Shown piece by piece: positions 25,412-34,444 of a DNA stretch of 64,000 bases. The DNA is taken from the NCBI RefSeq assembly GCF_001308015.1, contig NZ_LGYH01000005.1:124001-188000 (forward strand), read 5' to 3'. This DNA comes from Neisseria sp. 83E34 (GTDB lineage Bacteria > Pseudomonadota > Gammaproteobacteria > Burkholderiales > Neisseriaceae). Under the pieces are notes generated by a model. It made no database searches, was not told where the DNA came from, and was given only the letters and a program-made list of their open reading frames with translations. Each line of letters begins with the position of its first letter. The stretch's first letter is position 1. A program made the translations under genes and the position numbers.

Positions 25412-26557
25412 ATGGCAACACAATTCTTCATGCCCGTACAAAACATTTTGGGCGCCAACGCCTTAGCGGAAGCAATGGACGTTATTGCTGCTCTCGGTTT
25501 GAAAAAAGCCCTGATTATTACCGATTCCGGCTTGAGCAAGCTCGGCGTTGCAGAGCAAATCGGCAGCCTGTTGAAAGGCAAAGGCATCGACTATGCCGTA
25601 TTCGACAAAGCCCAACCCAACCCAACCGTATCCAATGTAAACGCCGGTTTGGAGCAGCTGAAAAATTCAGGTGCCGAGTTTATCGTTTCTTTGGGCGGCG
25701 GTTCGTCACACGACTGTGCCAAAGCGGTTGCAATCGTAGCGGCAAACGGCGGCAAAATCGAAGATTACGAAGGCCTGAATAAAGCCAAAAAACCCCAGTT
25801 ACCCCTGATTTCCATCAACACGACCGCCGGCACAGCATCCGAGATGACCCGCTTTGCCGTCATTACCGACGAATCGCGCCATGTGAAAATGGCCATCGTT
25901 GATAAAAACGTTACACCCCTGCTATCGGTAAACGATCCTTCTTTAATGGAAAACATGCCTGCGCCGCTAACCGCCGCCACAGGTATGGACGCATTAACCC
26001 ACGCCGTAGAAGCCTACGTTTCAACCGGCGCTTCCCCCATCACCGATGCCTGCGCGGTGAAAGCCATCGAGCTGATTGCCCGCTACCTGCCCACCGCAGT
26101 ACACGAGCCGAAAAACAAAGAAGCGCGCGAACAAATGGCTTATGCGCAATTCTTGGCCGGCATGGCGTTTAACAACGCTTCATTAGGTTATGTACACGCC
26201 ATGGCTCACCAGTTGGGCGGTTTCTACGACTTACCTCACGGCGTTTGTAACGCCCTGCTGCTGCCGCATGTGGAGCGCTTCAACCAACAAGCCGCCAAAG
26301 AGCGTTTGGATGAGATCGGCGAAATCTTGTGCAAAAACAACAAAGATCTTTCCGGCTTGGATGTAATCGACGCCATCACCAAACTGGCGCACATTGTAGG
26401 TATTCCTAAATCACTAAAAGAATTGGGTGTGAAAGAGGAAGACTTCGATGTATTGGCCGACAACGCATTAAAAGACGTGTGCGGCTTAACCAATCCGATT
26501 CAAGCCGACAAGCAACAAATCATCGGCATTTATCAGGCCGCGTTTGATCCCGCATAA
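25412..26557 (+). CDS. Iron-containing alcohol dehydrogenase (YiaY/AdhB type)
   Basis: This 381-residue NAD-dependent alcohol dehydrogenase of the group III, iron-activated family is closest in pattern to Zymomonas ADH II and E. coli YiaY. The NAD loop is [13 protein letters not shown], then [16 protein letters not shown]. Metal ligands are in [13 protein letters not shown] (Asp and His) and [27 protein letters not shown] (two His). The long AT-rich leader and strong ribosome site suggest high, regulated expression. Substrate is probably ethanol/acetaldehyde or a similar short alcohol. Confidence 0.9.
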   Translation: MATQFFMPVQNILGANALAEAMDVIAALGLKKALIITDSGLSKLGVAEQIGSLLKGKGIDYAVFDKAQPNPTVSNVNAGLEQLKNSGAEFIVSLGGGSSHDCAKAVAIVAANGGKIEDYEGLNKAKKPQLPLISINTTAGTASEMTRFAVITDESRHVKMAIVDKNVTPLLSVNDPSLMENMPAPLTAATGMDALTHAVEAYVSTGASPITDACAVKAIELIARYLPTAVHEPKNKEAREQMAYAQFLAGMAFNNASLGYVHAMAHQLGGFYDLPHGVCNALLLPHVERFNQQAAKERLDEIGEILCKNNKDLSGLDVIDAITKLAHIVGIPKSLKELGVKEEDFDVLADNALKDVCGLTNPIQADKQQIIGIYQAAFDPA

Positions 26558-26603
26558 AGTTTCAAACGGTTTCTACCCGAAATACCTTAACTCCTAACTA
26601 TTA

Positions 26604-26637
26604 CCTGCCAAATGCCTATGGATTTGGCAGGCTTTTT
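26604..26637 (+). terminator. Intrinsic terminator of the alcohol dehydrogenase gene
   Basis: Stem CCTGCCAAAT/ATTTGGCAGG with an 8-base loop, then CTTTTTATT. It has no DUS. Confidence 0.85.
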
Positions 26638-26654
26638 ATTGACCGCACAACAAA

Positions 26655-26689
26655 CAATGCCTGTCTGAAAACTTTCAGACAGGCATTGT
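26655..26689. terminator. DUS-pair hairpin between adh and slyD-like gene
   Basis: Facing DUS copies are extended by ACA/TGT pairing between convergent genes. Confidence 0.7.
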
Positions 26690-26753
26690 TCAAACTTAAA
26701 TATCCGTTTAATCAAAAAGCATTCGAACGCGCTGACATTAAACGGTTTAACAA

Positions 26754-27230
26754 TTAATGATGATGGCCGTGTTCGCCATGCACATGACCGTGTTCGATTT
26801 CTTCGGCAGTAGCCGGGCGAACATCCTCAACCGTGGCTTTAAAGCGGATTTTCATACCGGCCAAAGGATGGTTTCCATCCATCACCACTTTACCGTCTGC
26901 CACATCTGTTACACGGAACACAATCACACCAAATTCCGGATCATCCGCTTCAAACATCATGCCTACTTCAGGTTTAGTAGGAAGCACATCGGCATGCTCA
27001 ATACGAACCAATTGAGCATCTTGCTCGCCAAACGCCTCATCCGGCTGCATGACCACATCTACCGTATCACCTACTTTTTTCTCGTGCAGCGCTTCTTCCA
27101 CCAAAGGGAAAATACCATCATATCCACCGTGCAAATAAGCAATCGGCTCTTCGGTTTTATCAATTAATTGATCATTGGCATCAAACATCTCATAATGCAG
27201 CGTTACCACAGTGTCTTTTACAATACTCAT
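26754..27230 (-). CDS. slyD: SlyD-like FKBP-type peptidyl-prolyl isomerase
   Basis: Cytoplasmic prolyl isomerase and chaperone of 158 residues that also binds metals. The start is the ATG at 27230 (MSIVKDTVVTLHYEMFDAND), with GAGGGA upstream; the longer open frame has no support. The FKBP fold is visible at both ends: YLHGGYDGIFPLVEEALHEKKVGD at about 30-55 and DGNHPLAGMKIRFKATVEDVR near the end, with the insert-in-flap domain (EAFGEQDAQLVRIEHADVL) between. The C-terminus HGHVHGEHGHHH is a short His-rich nickel/zinc-binding tail, shorter than that of E. coli SlyD. Confidence 0.9.
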   Translation of the reverse strand: MSIVKDTVVTLHYEMFDANDQLIDKTEEPIAYLHGGYDGIFPLVEEALHEKKVGDTVDVVMQPDEAFGEQDAQLVRIEHADVLPTKPEVGMMFEADDPEFGVIVFRVTDVADGKVVMDGNHPLAGMKIRFKATVEDVRPATAEEIEHGHVHGEHGHHH

Positions 27231-27837
27231 CTGTATATATTCCCTCGGTATTAATTTAGGTTTGAGCACGCATTGTAACACACCCCAACCAATAAACACG
27301 ATGTCATATAAAGCAAAGCTTTTTCAGTAATTTGTTATATTCCGTATCAGTATCCAAATGAAGATTCAACCATAATTAAGGGCTGCTTAGCAGTAAAAAA
27401 CAAGATGCTATTAAATAGCCATAATATTCCTATATTATTGTGTTTTATTATTGTGTTTGTTATGCTATAAACTGCTGTTGCCAATCAACAACACAATCTA
27501 TGCAAAGACTGCTGTTTTATTTCATGACAGCATAATTTTACACTTCATCACAACAAAATAAACTATTGAAATTAATCGATAAAAAAATATCAATTCTGTA
27601 AATATGAAATTATTTCACTTAAACAGGGAACTCTTGAGGCCTTATTACTGACTAATCTGCCATAATCCAAAATTAAGCACGTTTACTTGAACTGATTGCA
27701 TTGCAATCAGCGCTCGTGCATAATTACGGAAAATTCAGTAATGAATTTGTAATCAAATTTAGTTAGGCATTTAATATGTTTAACCTTTTGATGGTTTTAA
27801 CTCCCTTAATTGATCAAATAAGAGAAGGTACATTAAA
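27231..27837. other. 607-base AT-rich intergenic region
   Basis: No gene is seen. It contains a perfect tandem 13-bp duplication (TATTATTGTGTTT at 27433-27445 and 27446-27458), a partial FNR-like TTGAA-ATTA-ATCGA near 27566 and the palindrome at 27693. A small RNA is possible but nothing shows it directly. Confidence 0.6.
27693..27709. promoter_or_regulatory. Operator-like palindrome upstream of the Ala-rich lipoprotein gene
   Basis: TGATTGCA-T-TGCAATCA is a perfect 8-bp inverted repeat around one base, about 130 bases before the start codon. The binding factor is unknown. Confidence 0.4.
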
Positions 27838-28146
27838 ATGAAAAAAACTTTGTTTGCTGCTGCCCTGATGTCTTTGGCTTTGGCTGCCTGCGACACTAAC
27901 AAACCGGCTACCCAAGCTGCTAGTGAAGCTGCTGCTTCTGCCGCTTCCGTAGCTGAAACTGCCGCTGCTTCTGCCGCTTCTACAGCTGAAACCACTGCTG
28001 CTTCTGCTGCTTCTACTGCTGATGCTGCCGCTTCTAAAGTTGAAGCTGCTGCTGATGCTGCCGCTTCTAAAGTTGAAGCTGTTGCCGATGCTGCCGCTTC
28101 TAAAGTTGAAGCCGCTGCTGCTTCTGTTGCTTCAGCTACTAAATAA
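27838..28146 (+). CDS. Ala-rich repeat lipoprotein
   Basis: This 102-residue protein starts MKKTLFAAALMSLALAACDTNK. LALAAC is a lipobox, so the mature protein is lipid-anchored at the Cys near residue 18. The rest is almost only Ala, Ser, Thr, Glu, Val and Lys, with the repeat DAAASKVEA three times (33-base DNA units between about 28019 and 28120) and earlier SAAS-AETAA units. Such sequence should form a long amphipathic helix or coiled coil, like a small Lpp-type spacer, but no function is known to me. AAGG lies upstream of the ATG and a strong terminator follows. Confidence 0.8.
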   Translation: MKKTLFAAALMSLALAACDTNKPATQAASEAAASAASVAETAAASAASTAETTAASAASTADAAASKVEAAADAAASKVEAVADAAASKVEAAAASVASATK

Positions 28147-28184
28147 GCAAGTGCATATTATTCTTTAAGTTTTTAAGAATAAAC

Positions 28185-28218
28185 AAAAACGGAATGCTTT
28201 AAAAAGCATTCCGTTTTT
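28185..28218 (+). terminator. Strong intrinsic terminator of the lipoprotein gene
   Basis: Near-perfect stem AAAAACGGAATGCTTT and its complement, with the T-run of the right arm continuing to TTTTTGTTTT. Confidence 0.88.
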
Positions 28219-28221
28219 GTT

Positions 28222-28234
28222 TTCAGACAGGCAT
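28222..28234 (-). repeat. Single DUS after the lipoprotein terminator
   Basis: One TTCAGACAGGCAT copy without a partner. A decayed one (TGTCTGTCTAAA) lies near 28317. Confidence 0.65.
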
Positions 28235-28358
28235 CCAATTTATAAAGCCGAAAACTGAATACTACCTAAGCGGTAAAGCAAAACTGTAGGACATCAAGCT
28301 CTTAGCCATTCAAATGTCTGTCTAAAAAACTTGAGCTTTCAACCCTCTATCTATTAAT

Positions 28359-29762
28359 ATGACGGTTTTATCCCACAGAACACACTCCATGCCCGTCAGC
28401 AACCCTTTCTCTAGCCTTAAAAACCTGCTGGACGCATCTGAAATAGTAACCGACCCCATTCCCCTGCTCACAGACCAGCGTAGCCGCTACACCGGTTCGG
28501 CCGATATCGTACTGCAACCTAAAAGCATTGAAAACGTGCAAAAAATCATGCGCTTTTGTTTTGAACACAAAATTCCCGTTACCCCGCAAGGCGGTAATAC
28601 CGGATTATGCGGCGCAGCGGTTCCAAATGGCGGTGTACTTTTGAATTTAAGCAAACTTAACCGCATCCGCGATATCAACCTTGCCGACAACAGCATAACC
28701 GTTGATGCGGGCTGCATCCTGAAAACCGTACAAGAAACCGCCGAAAAAGCAGGTCGGCTTTTCCCGTTGAGCTTGGCCAGTGAAGGCTCCTGCCAAATCG
28801 GCGGCAACATTGCCTGCAATGCGGGCGGGCTGAATGTTTTACGTTACGGCGCGATGCGCGATCTGGTTATCGGTTTGGAAGTTGTACTACCTGCTGGTGA
28901 ACTCATTGAGCATCTTACCCCTTTGCACAAAAATACCACCGGCTATGATTTGCGCCATTTATTTATCGGCAGCGAAGGCACATTAGGCATTATTACAGGC
29001 GCCACGCTTAAGCTGTTTGCCCGCCATCAGAGCAGATCCACTGCTTGGGTGGGCATACCTGATATAAAATCCGCCGTACGTCTTCTGTCTCTTGTACAAG
29101 CCAGCTTTGCCGAACGCTTAATCAGCTATGAGCTCATCAGCAATTTTGCATTAACATTGTCTTCAGAATTCAGCAAACTCAGCCCGCCCACCCAAGCGCC
29201 TTGGCATGTGTTAATTGAATTGGCCGATTCTCTACCCCATCAGAATTTGGACGACATCCTGGCCGAATTTCTTTATGAACAAGGCTTTGAGAATGCCGTA
29301 TTGGCGCATTCCGAAGCAGAGCGTATGGATTTATGGATTTTGCGTGAAAATATTTCCGCTTCCCAACGCAGGCTCGGTGCCAACATCAAACACGATATTG
29401 CTCTGCCGATTAAACATACCGCCGAATTTATCGAACGTTGCGCTGCAGCTTTAAAAGCGGCTTACCCCGAAATCCAAATCGTCGTATTCGGCCATCTGGG
29501 CGACGGCAGCCTACATTACAATACCTTCCTGCCGCAGGTTTTAAGTAACGAAGTGTATCGATACGAAGATGCCATTAATACCATCGTTTACAATCATGTT
29601 ATTGATTTAGAAGGAACCATTGCTGCAGAACACGGCATCGGCCAAGTGAAAAACCAATGGCTGCCACAAGTACGCTCTAAGGCTGAAATTGATTTGATGC
29701 GTGCTATAAAGGCTCAGCTTGACCCTCACAACATCCTTAACCCAGGAAAACTGCTTCCCTAA
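28359..29762 (+). CDS. FAD-linked 2-hydroxyacid dehydrogenase (GlcD/D2HGDH family)
   Basis: This 467-residue flavoprotein has an N-terminal FAD_binding_4 domain and a C-terminal FAD-oxidase domain. Motifs are VTPQGGNTGLCGAAVP and ASEGSCQIGGNIACNAGGLNVLRYG for FAD binding, GSEGTLGIITGATLKL, then IVVFGHLGDGSLHYN with metal/substrate His residues and the closing EHGIGQVKNQWL...DPHNILNPGKLLP. The family oxidises D-lactate, glycolate or D-2-hydroxyglutarate; the exact substrate cannot be read. Neither ATG 28359 nor ATG 28389 has a good ribosome site; 28389 (MPVSNPFSSLKNLL) is an equally plausible start. Confidence 0.88.
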   Translation: MTVLSHRTHSMPVSNPFSSLKNLLDASEIVTDPIPLLTDQRSRYTGSADIVLQPKSIENVQKIMRFCFEHKIPVTPQGGNTGLCGAAVPNGGVLLNLSKLNRIRDINLADNSITVDAGCILKTVQETAEKAGRLFPLSLASEGSCQIGGNIACNAGGLNVLRYGAMRDLVIGLEVVLPAGELIEHLTPLHKNTTGYDLRHLFIGSEGTLGIITGATLKLFARHQSRSTAWVGIPDIKSAVRLLSLVQASFAERLISYELISNFALTLSSEFSKLSPPTQAPWHVLIELADSLPHQNLDDILAEFLYEQGFENAVLAHSEAERMDLWILRENISASQRRLGANIKHDIALPIKHTAEFIERCAAALKAAYPEIQIVVFGHLGDGSLHYNTFLPQVLSNEVYRYEDAINTIVYNHVIDLEGTIAAEHGIGQVKNQWLPQVRSKAEIDLMRAIKAQLDPHNILNPGKLLP

Positions 29763-29764
29763 TT

Positions 29765-29777
29765 TTCAGACAGGCAT
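29765..29777 (-). repeat. Single DUS between oxidase and GumN-like genes
   Basis: One TTCAGACAGGCAT copy starts two bases after the stop codon of the oxidase gene. Confidence 0.65.
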
Positions 29778-29784
29778 TACGAAC

Positions 29785-30729
29785 ATGTTTAAAAAGCTCA
29801 CTCTTCTCTGCACCTTACTGGCCGGTAGCGCGTTAGCTTCGGCTTTCAACTGGTACACGCCCGAAATAACCAGCCGCTTATGGAAAATCAGTAAAACCGG
29901 ACAACCTGATTCCTATCTGGTCGGCACATTCCATATCGGCACAGCCCAACACGGCACACTGCCGCCCAAACTCGACAATATCGTCAAACAAAGCGATTTA
30001 TTCATTTCCGAAGTGATCGTCCCCATCAAACCCAATCGGACGCTCACCAAAGACATCCAAGCCATGCAGAAGCAAATGTTTGACTTCAGCGGCAACACAC
30101 TCAGCCAAAAAATCGGCAACCACCGCGTTCAACTGCTGACACAGCGCTTAAACAGCGCGCCCAAACTCAGCGCGTTCACCCAAAATATCGAACGAGCCGA
30201 GCCGTGGGCCGCCATGATGATGGATATGAATATCCGCCCCCAAGGCTATGAATCCGAATACGGCGTGGACTATCTGCTGAGTCAAGCCGCAATCCGCCAC
30301 AACATCAAACGTGACAGCTTGGAGCGCTACACGGAGCTTCCCTATCATTTCAAAAAATTGCCCTTGTCCCGCATCATCGAGCAAATGGATTTTTCGGAGC
30401 GCTATAAAAAAGAAAGCCACGACATACTAATCAAAATGTCCGGCTTATATTACGATAAAAACTATGCCGAATTATTCCGTTTCAACGCCGATTACAACCG
30501 CTACAACCATATTCCCGATTTCCCCAAAGAAAGCATTCGCTTTTGGCAGGGCTGGCTGGAGCAGGATTTGCTTGTTTCCCGCAACCAAAAATGGATACCT
30601 AAACTCTTACAGGTATTGCCCAATCAAAAAACTCTGGTTGCCGTGGGTGCAGCGCATCTGGTCGACGACAGCGGCTTGATTCTCCAACTTCGCCGACACG
30701 GTTACACGGTAGAACCTATCGCAGAATAA
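29785..30729 (+). CDS. TraB/GumN-family periplasmic protein
   Basis: ATG 29785 gives 314 residues with a signal peptide ([20 protein letters not shown]). The family marks are [11 protein letters not shown] near the start of the mature protein, which fits the GTxH motif, an ED-type middle helix region and the closing [30 protein letters not shown]. TraB/GumN (COG3735) members are thought to be metal-dependent hydrolases with conserved His and Glu, related to TIKI proteases. The actual substrate in bacteria is unknown. It follows the oxidase by 22 bases and precedes rnhA by 13, so all three may be one transcript. Confidence 0.82.
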   Translation: MFKKLTLLCTLLAGSALASAFNWYTPEITSRLWKISKTGQPDSYLVGTFHIGTAQHGTLPPKLDNIVKQSDLFISEVIVPIKPNRTLTKDIQAMQKQMFDFSGNTLSQKIGNHRVQLLTQRLNSAPKLSAFTQNIERAEPWAAMMMDMNIRPQGYESEYGVDYLLSQAAIRHNIKRDSLERYTELPYHFKKLPLSRIIEQMDFSERYKKESHDILIKMSGLYYDKNYAELFRFNADYNRYNHIPDFPKESIRFWQGWLEQDLLVSRNQKWIPKLLQVLPNQKTLVAVGAAHLVDDSGLILQLRRHGYTVEPIAE

Positions 30730-30742
30730 CCCAAAGCACACC

Positions 30743-31183
30743 ATGGATAAAACCGTATATCTTTATACAGACGGCGCTTGCAAAGGCAACCCCGGCGCAG
30801 GCGGCTGGGGCGTATTATTACGCTACGGCAGTCACGAAAAAGAACTGTTTGGCGGCGCAGCTGAAACCACTAACAACCGTATGGAGCTTACCGCCGTTAT
30901 CGAAGGGCTTAAAACCCTCAAACGACGTTGCCGTGTGGTCATCTGCACTGATTCGCAATATGTCAAAAACGGCATGGAAAACTGGATACACGGCTGGAAA
31001 AAAAACGGCTGGAAAACTTCTGCCAAAAAACCGGTTAAAAACGAAGATTTATGGCGCGAGCTTGATTTACTGATCAGCGGGCATGAAGTAGCATGGCAAT
31101 GGATTAAAGGCCATGCAGGGCATCCTGAAAACGAACGTGCCGATGAACTGGCTAATAAAGGAGCTGCACAGTTTTTAAGCTGA
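30743..31183 (+). CDS. rnhA: Ribonuclease HI
   Basis: Endonuclease that removes RNA from RNA-DNA hybrids. The 146-residue protein carries the DEDD catalytic set: [10 protein letters not shown] (Asp near 10), NNRMELTAV (Glu near 48), ICTDSQYV (Asp near 70) and [11 protein letters not shown] (Asp near 134), with the basic handle [20 protein letters not shown] that grips hybrids in E. coli-type enzymes. It ends just before a DUS terminator shared with clpP. Confidence 0.95.
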   Translation: MDKTVYLYTDGACKGNPGAGGWGVLLRYGSHEKELFGGAAETTNNRMELTAVIEGLKTLKRRCRVVICTDSQYVKNGMENWIHGWKKNGWKTSAKKPVKNEDLWRELDLLISGHEVAWQWIKGHAGHPENERADELANKGAAQFLS

Positions 31184-31194
31184 ATAGATAAACA

Positions 31195-31246
31195 ATGCCT
31201 GTCTGAAAGTTTTGGCTTCTAAGAAGTTTCGCTTTCAGACAGGCAT
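31195..31246. terminator. DUS-pair terminator between rnhA and clpP
   Basis: Facing DUS copies enclose a second inner stem (CTTCTAAGAAG). The genes converge here. Confidence 0.7.
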
Positions 31247-31274
31247 TGTTTTTGAAAAGCAGGCGCTTTAACAC

Positions 31275-31913
31275 CTATTGATTTGCAATCGCCTTAACCG
31301 CATCCTCACGGCTCTCAATCACTTGATCAATCAAACCGTATTCTTTGGCCGCTTCAGCCGACATAAAATTATCACGGTCAGTATCGCGCTCCACCTTTTC
31401 TAAAGGTTGGCCGGTATGCTTCGCCAGGAAATAATTCAATTTTTCCTTAATTTTAATCAACTCGCGCGCATGAATTTCAATATCGGAAGCCTGACCGCCC
31501 AAACCGCCACTAATCAGCGGCTGATGAATCATAATCCGGCTATTGGGCAATGCAAAGCGCTTGCCTTTAGCACCGGCCGACAGCAAAAACGCACCCATAC
31601 TGGCCGCTTGCCCCAAGCAAAGTGTCGACACATCGGGCTTAACAAAATTCATGGTGTCGAAAATCGACATACCGGCTGTTACCGAGCCGCCGGGTGAATT
31701 GATATAGAAATAGATGTCTTTATCCGGATTTTCGCTTTCCAAAAACAACATCTGGGCAACCACCAGATTGGCTGTGTGATCATTAACCGGACCTATCAAA
31801 AAAACAATGCGTTCTTTAAGCAAGCGTGAATAAATATCAAAAGCGCGCTCACCTCGACCGCTTTGTTCAATCACGGTAGGAATCAGGGTGTTGGCTGTAA
31901 TTTCGGGAATCAT
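31275..31913 (-). CDS. clpP: ATP-dependent Clp protease proteolytic subunit
   Basis: Serine protease that forms the tetradecameric barrel for ClpX or ClpA. The ATG at 31913 is preferred over the GTG at 31916 because AAGGAG lies 5 bases before it; the protein has 212 residues. The catalytic triad is visible: Ser-105 in [10 protein letters not shown], His-130 in IMIHQPL and Asp near 177 in ERDTDRD. Tig, the ribosome chaperone, is encoded directly upstream, as in many proteobacteria (tig-clpP-clpX), but clpX does not follow here. Confidence 0.95.
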   Translation of the reverse strand: MIPEITANTLIPTVIEQSGRGERAFDIYSRLLKERIVFLIGPVNDHTANLVVAQMLFLESENPDKDIYFYINSPGGSVTAGMSIFDTMNFVKPDVSTLCLGQAASMGAFLLSAGAKGKRFALPNSRIMIHQPLISGGLGGQASDIEIHARELIKIKEKLNYFLAKHTGQPLEKVERDTDRDNFMSAEAAKEYGLIDQVIESREDAVKAIANQ

Positions 31914-31938
31914 CACAACTCCTTATTTAAAAAATCGG

Positions 31939-31970
31939 AAAGCACCAAAGCGTTGCCACTTCGGTGCTTT
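31939..31970 (-). terminator. Hairpin between tig and clpP
   Basis: AAAGCACC-AAG pairs with CTT-CGGTGCTTT; on the minus strand the sequence then reads CCGATTTTTT. It may partly end tig transcripts or mark an internal processing site before clpP. Confidence 0.55.
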
Positions 31971-32007
31971 GTATTATTTCGGCACCGCTTGCGCGGCATA
32001 ATCGGCC

Positions 32008-33321
32008 TTAAGCTTGTGCGCCCATTACTTCGTCAAACGACAAAGCTTTTTCATTCACTTTTGCCTTACCCAGCACATAATCCACCACATTGGCTTCCAC
32101 GGCTAGAGAAGTCGGGCCTTGTAAACGTGATTTGTCTGCAAAATACCAATCAATCACTTCTTGCGGATCTTCATAGCTTTCTGCAAACTCGCTCACAATA
32201 GCTTTGATTTGTTCTTCGGTGGGTTCCAGTTTGTGCTCTTCCACCAAAGCAGCCAGAATCAGGCCCAGTTTTACACGGCGCTCTGCTTGCTCGTTAAACA
32301 TTTCGGCAGGCAGATCCAGTTTGGCAGCATCGGCCATACCTTGGTTAACGAAGTTTTGTTTCATTTCCTCGGCCAAACGCTGGGCTTCTTCGCTCACCAA
32401 TGCTTTCGGAACTTGCAAACCTTCGGTTGCAGCCAACAAGGCTTCCATAGCAGCTTCTTTGGTTTGCGCGTCAACGCGGCGCTTCACTTCACGCTCTACG
32501 TTTTTCTTCACTTCTTCACGCATTTTGGCTACATCGCCATCGGCAATGCCCAAAGCTTTGGCAAACTCTTCGTCCACTTCCGGCAATACCGGTTCAGACA
32601 CGTTTTTCAATGTGATGGTAAACACAGCGGTTTTACCGGCTACGTCTTTACCGTGGTAATCTTCGGGGAAACTAACTTCCACGTCTTTTGCTTCGTTTTC
32701 TTTCATGCCCAAGATGCCGGCTTCAAATTCAGGCAGCATCTGACCCAAGCCTAAAACGAAAGGATAGTTTTGCGATGTACCGCCCTCAAACGCTACACCG
32801 TCGATTTTTCCTTCAAAATCAATAATCACACGGTCATCATTTTTCGCTTCGCGTTCAACGTGGTTATAGCGGGTACGTTGCTTACGCAGAATATCTACGG
32901 TTTTTTCTACTTCTTCATCGCCTACTTTGGCAGTTACTTTTTCAACTTCCTGAGCAGACAAATCACCTACTTTCACTTCAGGAAACACTTCAAAAACGGC
33001 AGCTACTTTGAGCGAATCTTTATCGTCTTGCTCTTCAACCGGCTCCAAACGGGGGAATCCGGCCACTTTCAATTCTTGCGCCACCACAGCATCATAAAAT
33101 GCTTTTTGAGCCATTTCGTTCAACACTTCGTTTTGAACGCCAGCACCATACATGGACTCAACCATTTTCAAAGGTGCTTTACCCGGGCGGAAGCCATCAA
33201 TACGCACACGGCGCGCGGTTTGTTTCAAACGCTTTTCCACTTCGGCATTCACTTCGCTCCAAGCCAGCGACAAGATGGCTTTGCGTTCTAAATTTTCTAA
33301 TGTTTCAACAGTTACGCTCAT
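32008..33321 (-). CDS. tig: Trigger factor
   Basis: Ribosome-bound chaperone and prolyl isomerase of 437 residues. The N-terminal ribosome-binding domain holds RIDGFRPGKAPLKMVE, matching the GFRxGKxP signature that docks on ribosomal protein uL23. The FKBP-like domain spans about 150-245 (DDRVIIDFEGKIDGVAFEGGTSQNYPFVLG). The rest is the helical C-terminal arm domain. Promoter and leader lie in the 200 bases between it and the DUF1853 gene. Confidence 0.95.
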   Translation of the reverse strand: MSVTVETLENLERKAILSLAWSEVNAEVEKRLKQTARRVRIDGFRPGKAPLKMVESMYGAGVQNEVLNEMAQKAFYDAVVAQELKVAGFPRLEPVEEQDDKDSLKVAAVFEVFPEVKVGDLSAQEVEKVTAKVGDEEVEKTVDILRKQRTRYNHVEREAKNDDRVIIDFEGKIDGVAFEGGTSQNYPFVLGLGQMLPEFEAGILGMKENEAKDVEVSFPEDYHGKDVAGKTAVFTITLKNVSEPVLPEVDEEFAKALGIADGDVAKMREEVKKNVEREVKRRVDAQTKEAAMEALLAATEGLQVPKALVSEEAQRLAEEMKQNFVNQGMADAAKLDLPAEMFNEQAERRVKLGLILAALVEEHKLEPTEEQIKAIVSEFAESYEDPQEVIDWYFADKSRLQGPTSLAVEANVVDYVLGKAKVNEKALSFDEVMGAQA

Positions 33322-33499
33322 CGTAAACCCTTAATTCTTTTTGTGTTAACAAGCAAGCAGGCGTTTGAGCCGCTTGAAAATATCCGTATGCCGCCCAAAG
33401 GCAGACAAAATTCAAAACGCAAATTGTATCATAATGTTGGTAAGAATGATACGGAAAACGGCAACGGCCTCGCGAGATGTCTTGTTGTTGGAAACCCTT

Positions 33500-33512
33500 T
33501 TCAGACAGGCAT
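33500..33512 (-). repeat. Single DUS near the 3' end of the DUF1853 gene
   Basis: One TTCAGACAGGCAT copy, ten bases past the DUF1853 stop codon. A degenerate copy (ACAGACAGGCAT) lies inside that gene near 33825. Confidence 0.6.
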
Positions 33513-33521
33513 CAAGCTAAG

Positions 33522-34385
33522 CTATCCGGCCGGTTTCATTATGCGCAGAATTTCGTGCATCATGCCGTCCGGCCGTTTCTCCATCAAAGCAAATAACACA
33601 TCAGATGATGATGTGATTGCCGAATTGTCGCAACATTGTTCGAGCCCCACTCTCGCCGGAGCAAGCCAATCCATTTGCGGCAAAATATAAAACAACGCCT
33701 CGTCTTTTAAAGGCAACACCTTTCCTGGCCCGAGATAACGCCCATGCCAACCGTTTGGGTTAAGCGGCGCCGACTGAAACGCTTGCCCCTCTGCGGCAAA
33801 ACCCACTCCTCTCACTAGCGATACAGACAGGCATTTATCCGCCTCGATTCCGGCATCCCAAAGCGCAACTTTACCCGGCTCACAGGACGATAAAGCAAGC
33901 TGTTTTACCAACTTGGCCGCTTTGTCGGCCAGTCTGTCGGCGGCATTCAGGCCGACCATCTTGCTCGGATCGGCTTGAATGCTGCCATAATATTTACATG
34001 TTAATTCAATGTGATAGCATACACCATTAAGTTTTGCTGCATAATCCAGCGCACCTAAGGTCTGTTTACCGGATTCGTCCCGAACCGGCAAATTGCGCGC
34101 CAATAGCTGTGCATGCGGCGCACTGGCCAGCCAAAAAGCCAGCAAACTTTCGGCATAAAATCCCAAACGGTGTCCGAACGGCGCTTCGGCAGCCAGATGT
34201 TGTTTGAGTGGTTCCGGGTTGTTATCCAGCTCGAGCAAATAACGGAAGCCTTGTTCGCCCAATAGTTGGCGCACCGGCAATTCGCAGCCGGTTTCCCACA
34301 ATGCGGGCGCGGTAAGAATGCTTGCCAGCGCACGTACATCTTTATCCGTAAGCCGCCACCACAGTGCGTCTAAAGCATAATTCAT
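33522..34385 (-). CDS. DUF1853-family protein
   Basis: This 287-residue cytoplasmic protein matches the DUF1853 pattern of beta- and gammaproteobacteria: MNYALDALWWRLTDKDVRALASILTAP at the start, LGFYAESLLAFWL in the middle and GWHGRYLGPGKVLPLKDEALFYILPQMDWLAP toward the end. A core segment LGALDYAAKLNGVCYHIELTCKYYG has the spacing of a PD-(D/E)xK nuclease-like site (Asp, then Glu and Lys on the next strand), which I offer as inference. The function is unknown. Confidence 0.75.
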   Translation of the reverse strand: MNYALDALWWRLTDKDVRALASILTAPALWETGCELPVRQLLGEQGFRYLLELDNNPEPLKQHLAAEAPFGHRLGFYAESLLAFWLASAPHAQLLARNLPVRDESGKQTLGALDYAAKLNGVCYHIELTCKYYGSIQADPSKMVGLNAADRLADKAAKLVKQLALSSCEPGKVALWDAGIEADKCLSVSLVRGVGFAAEGQAFQSAPLNPNGWHGRYLGPGKVLPLKDEALFYILPQMDWLAPARVGLEQCCDNSAITSSSDVLFALMEKRPDGMMHEILRIMKPAG

Positions 34386-34411
34386 AATTATTCGGCTTAA
34401 ATATCAAAGTT

Positions 34412-34424
34412 TTCAGACAGGCAT
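34412..34424 (-). repeat. Single DUS between Slam-like and DUF1853 genes
   Basis: One TTCAGACAGGCAT copy just after the Slam-like gene (minus strand 5' side of DUF1853). Confidence 0.6.
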
Positions 34425-34444
34425 AATATAGCCGGGAAAGAATC

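Noticed and set aside
27560-27580. FNR-like site TTGAA-n4-ATCGA
   Set aside because: Two of ten core positions differ from TTGAT-n4-ATCAA and no promoter is placed to use it; kept only as a remark.
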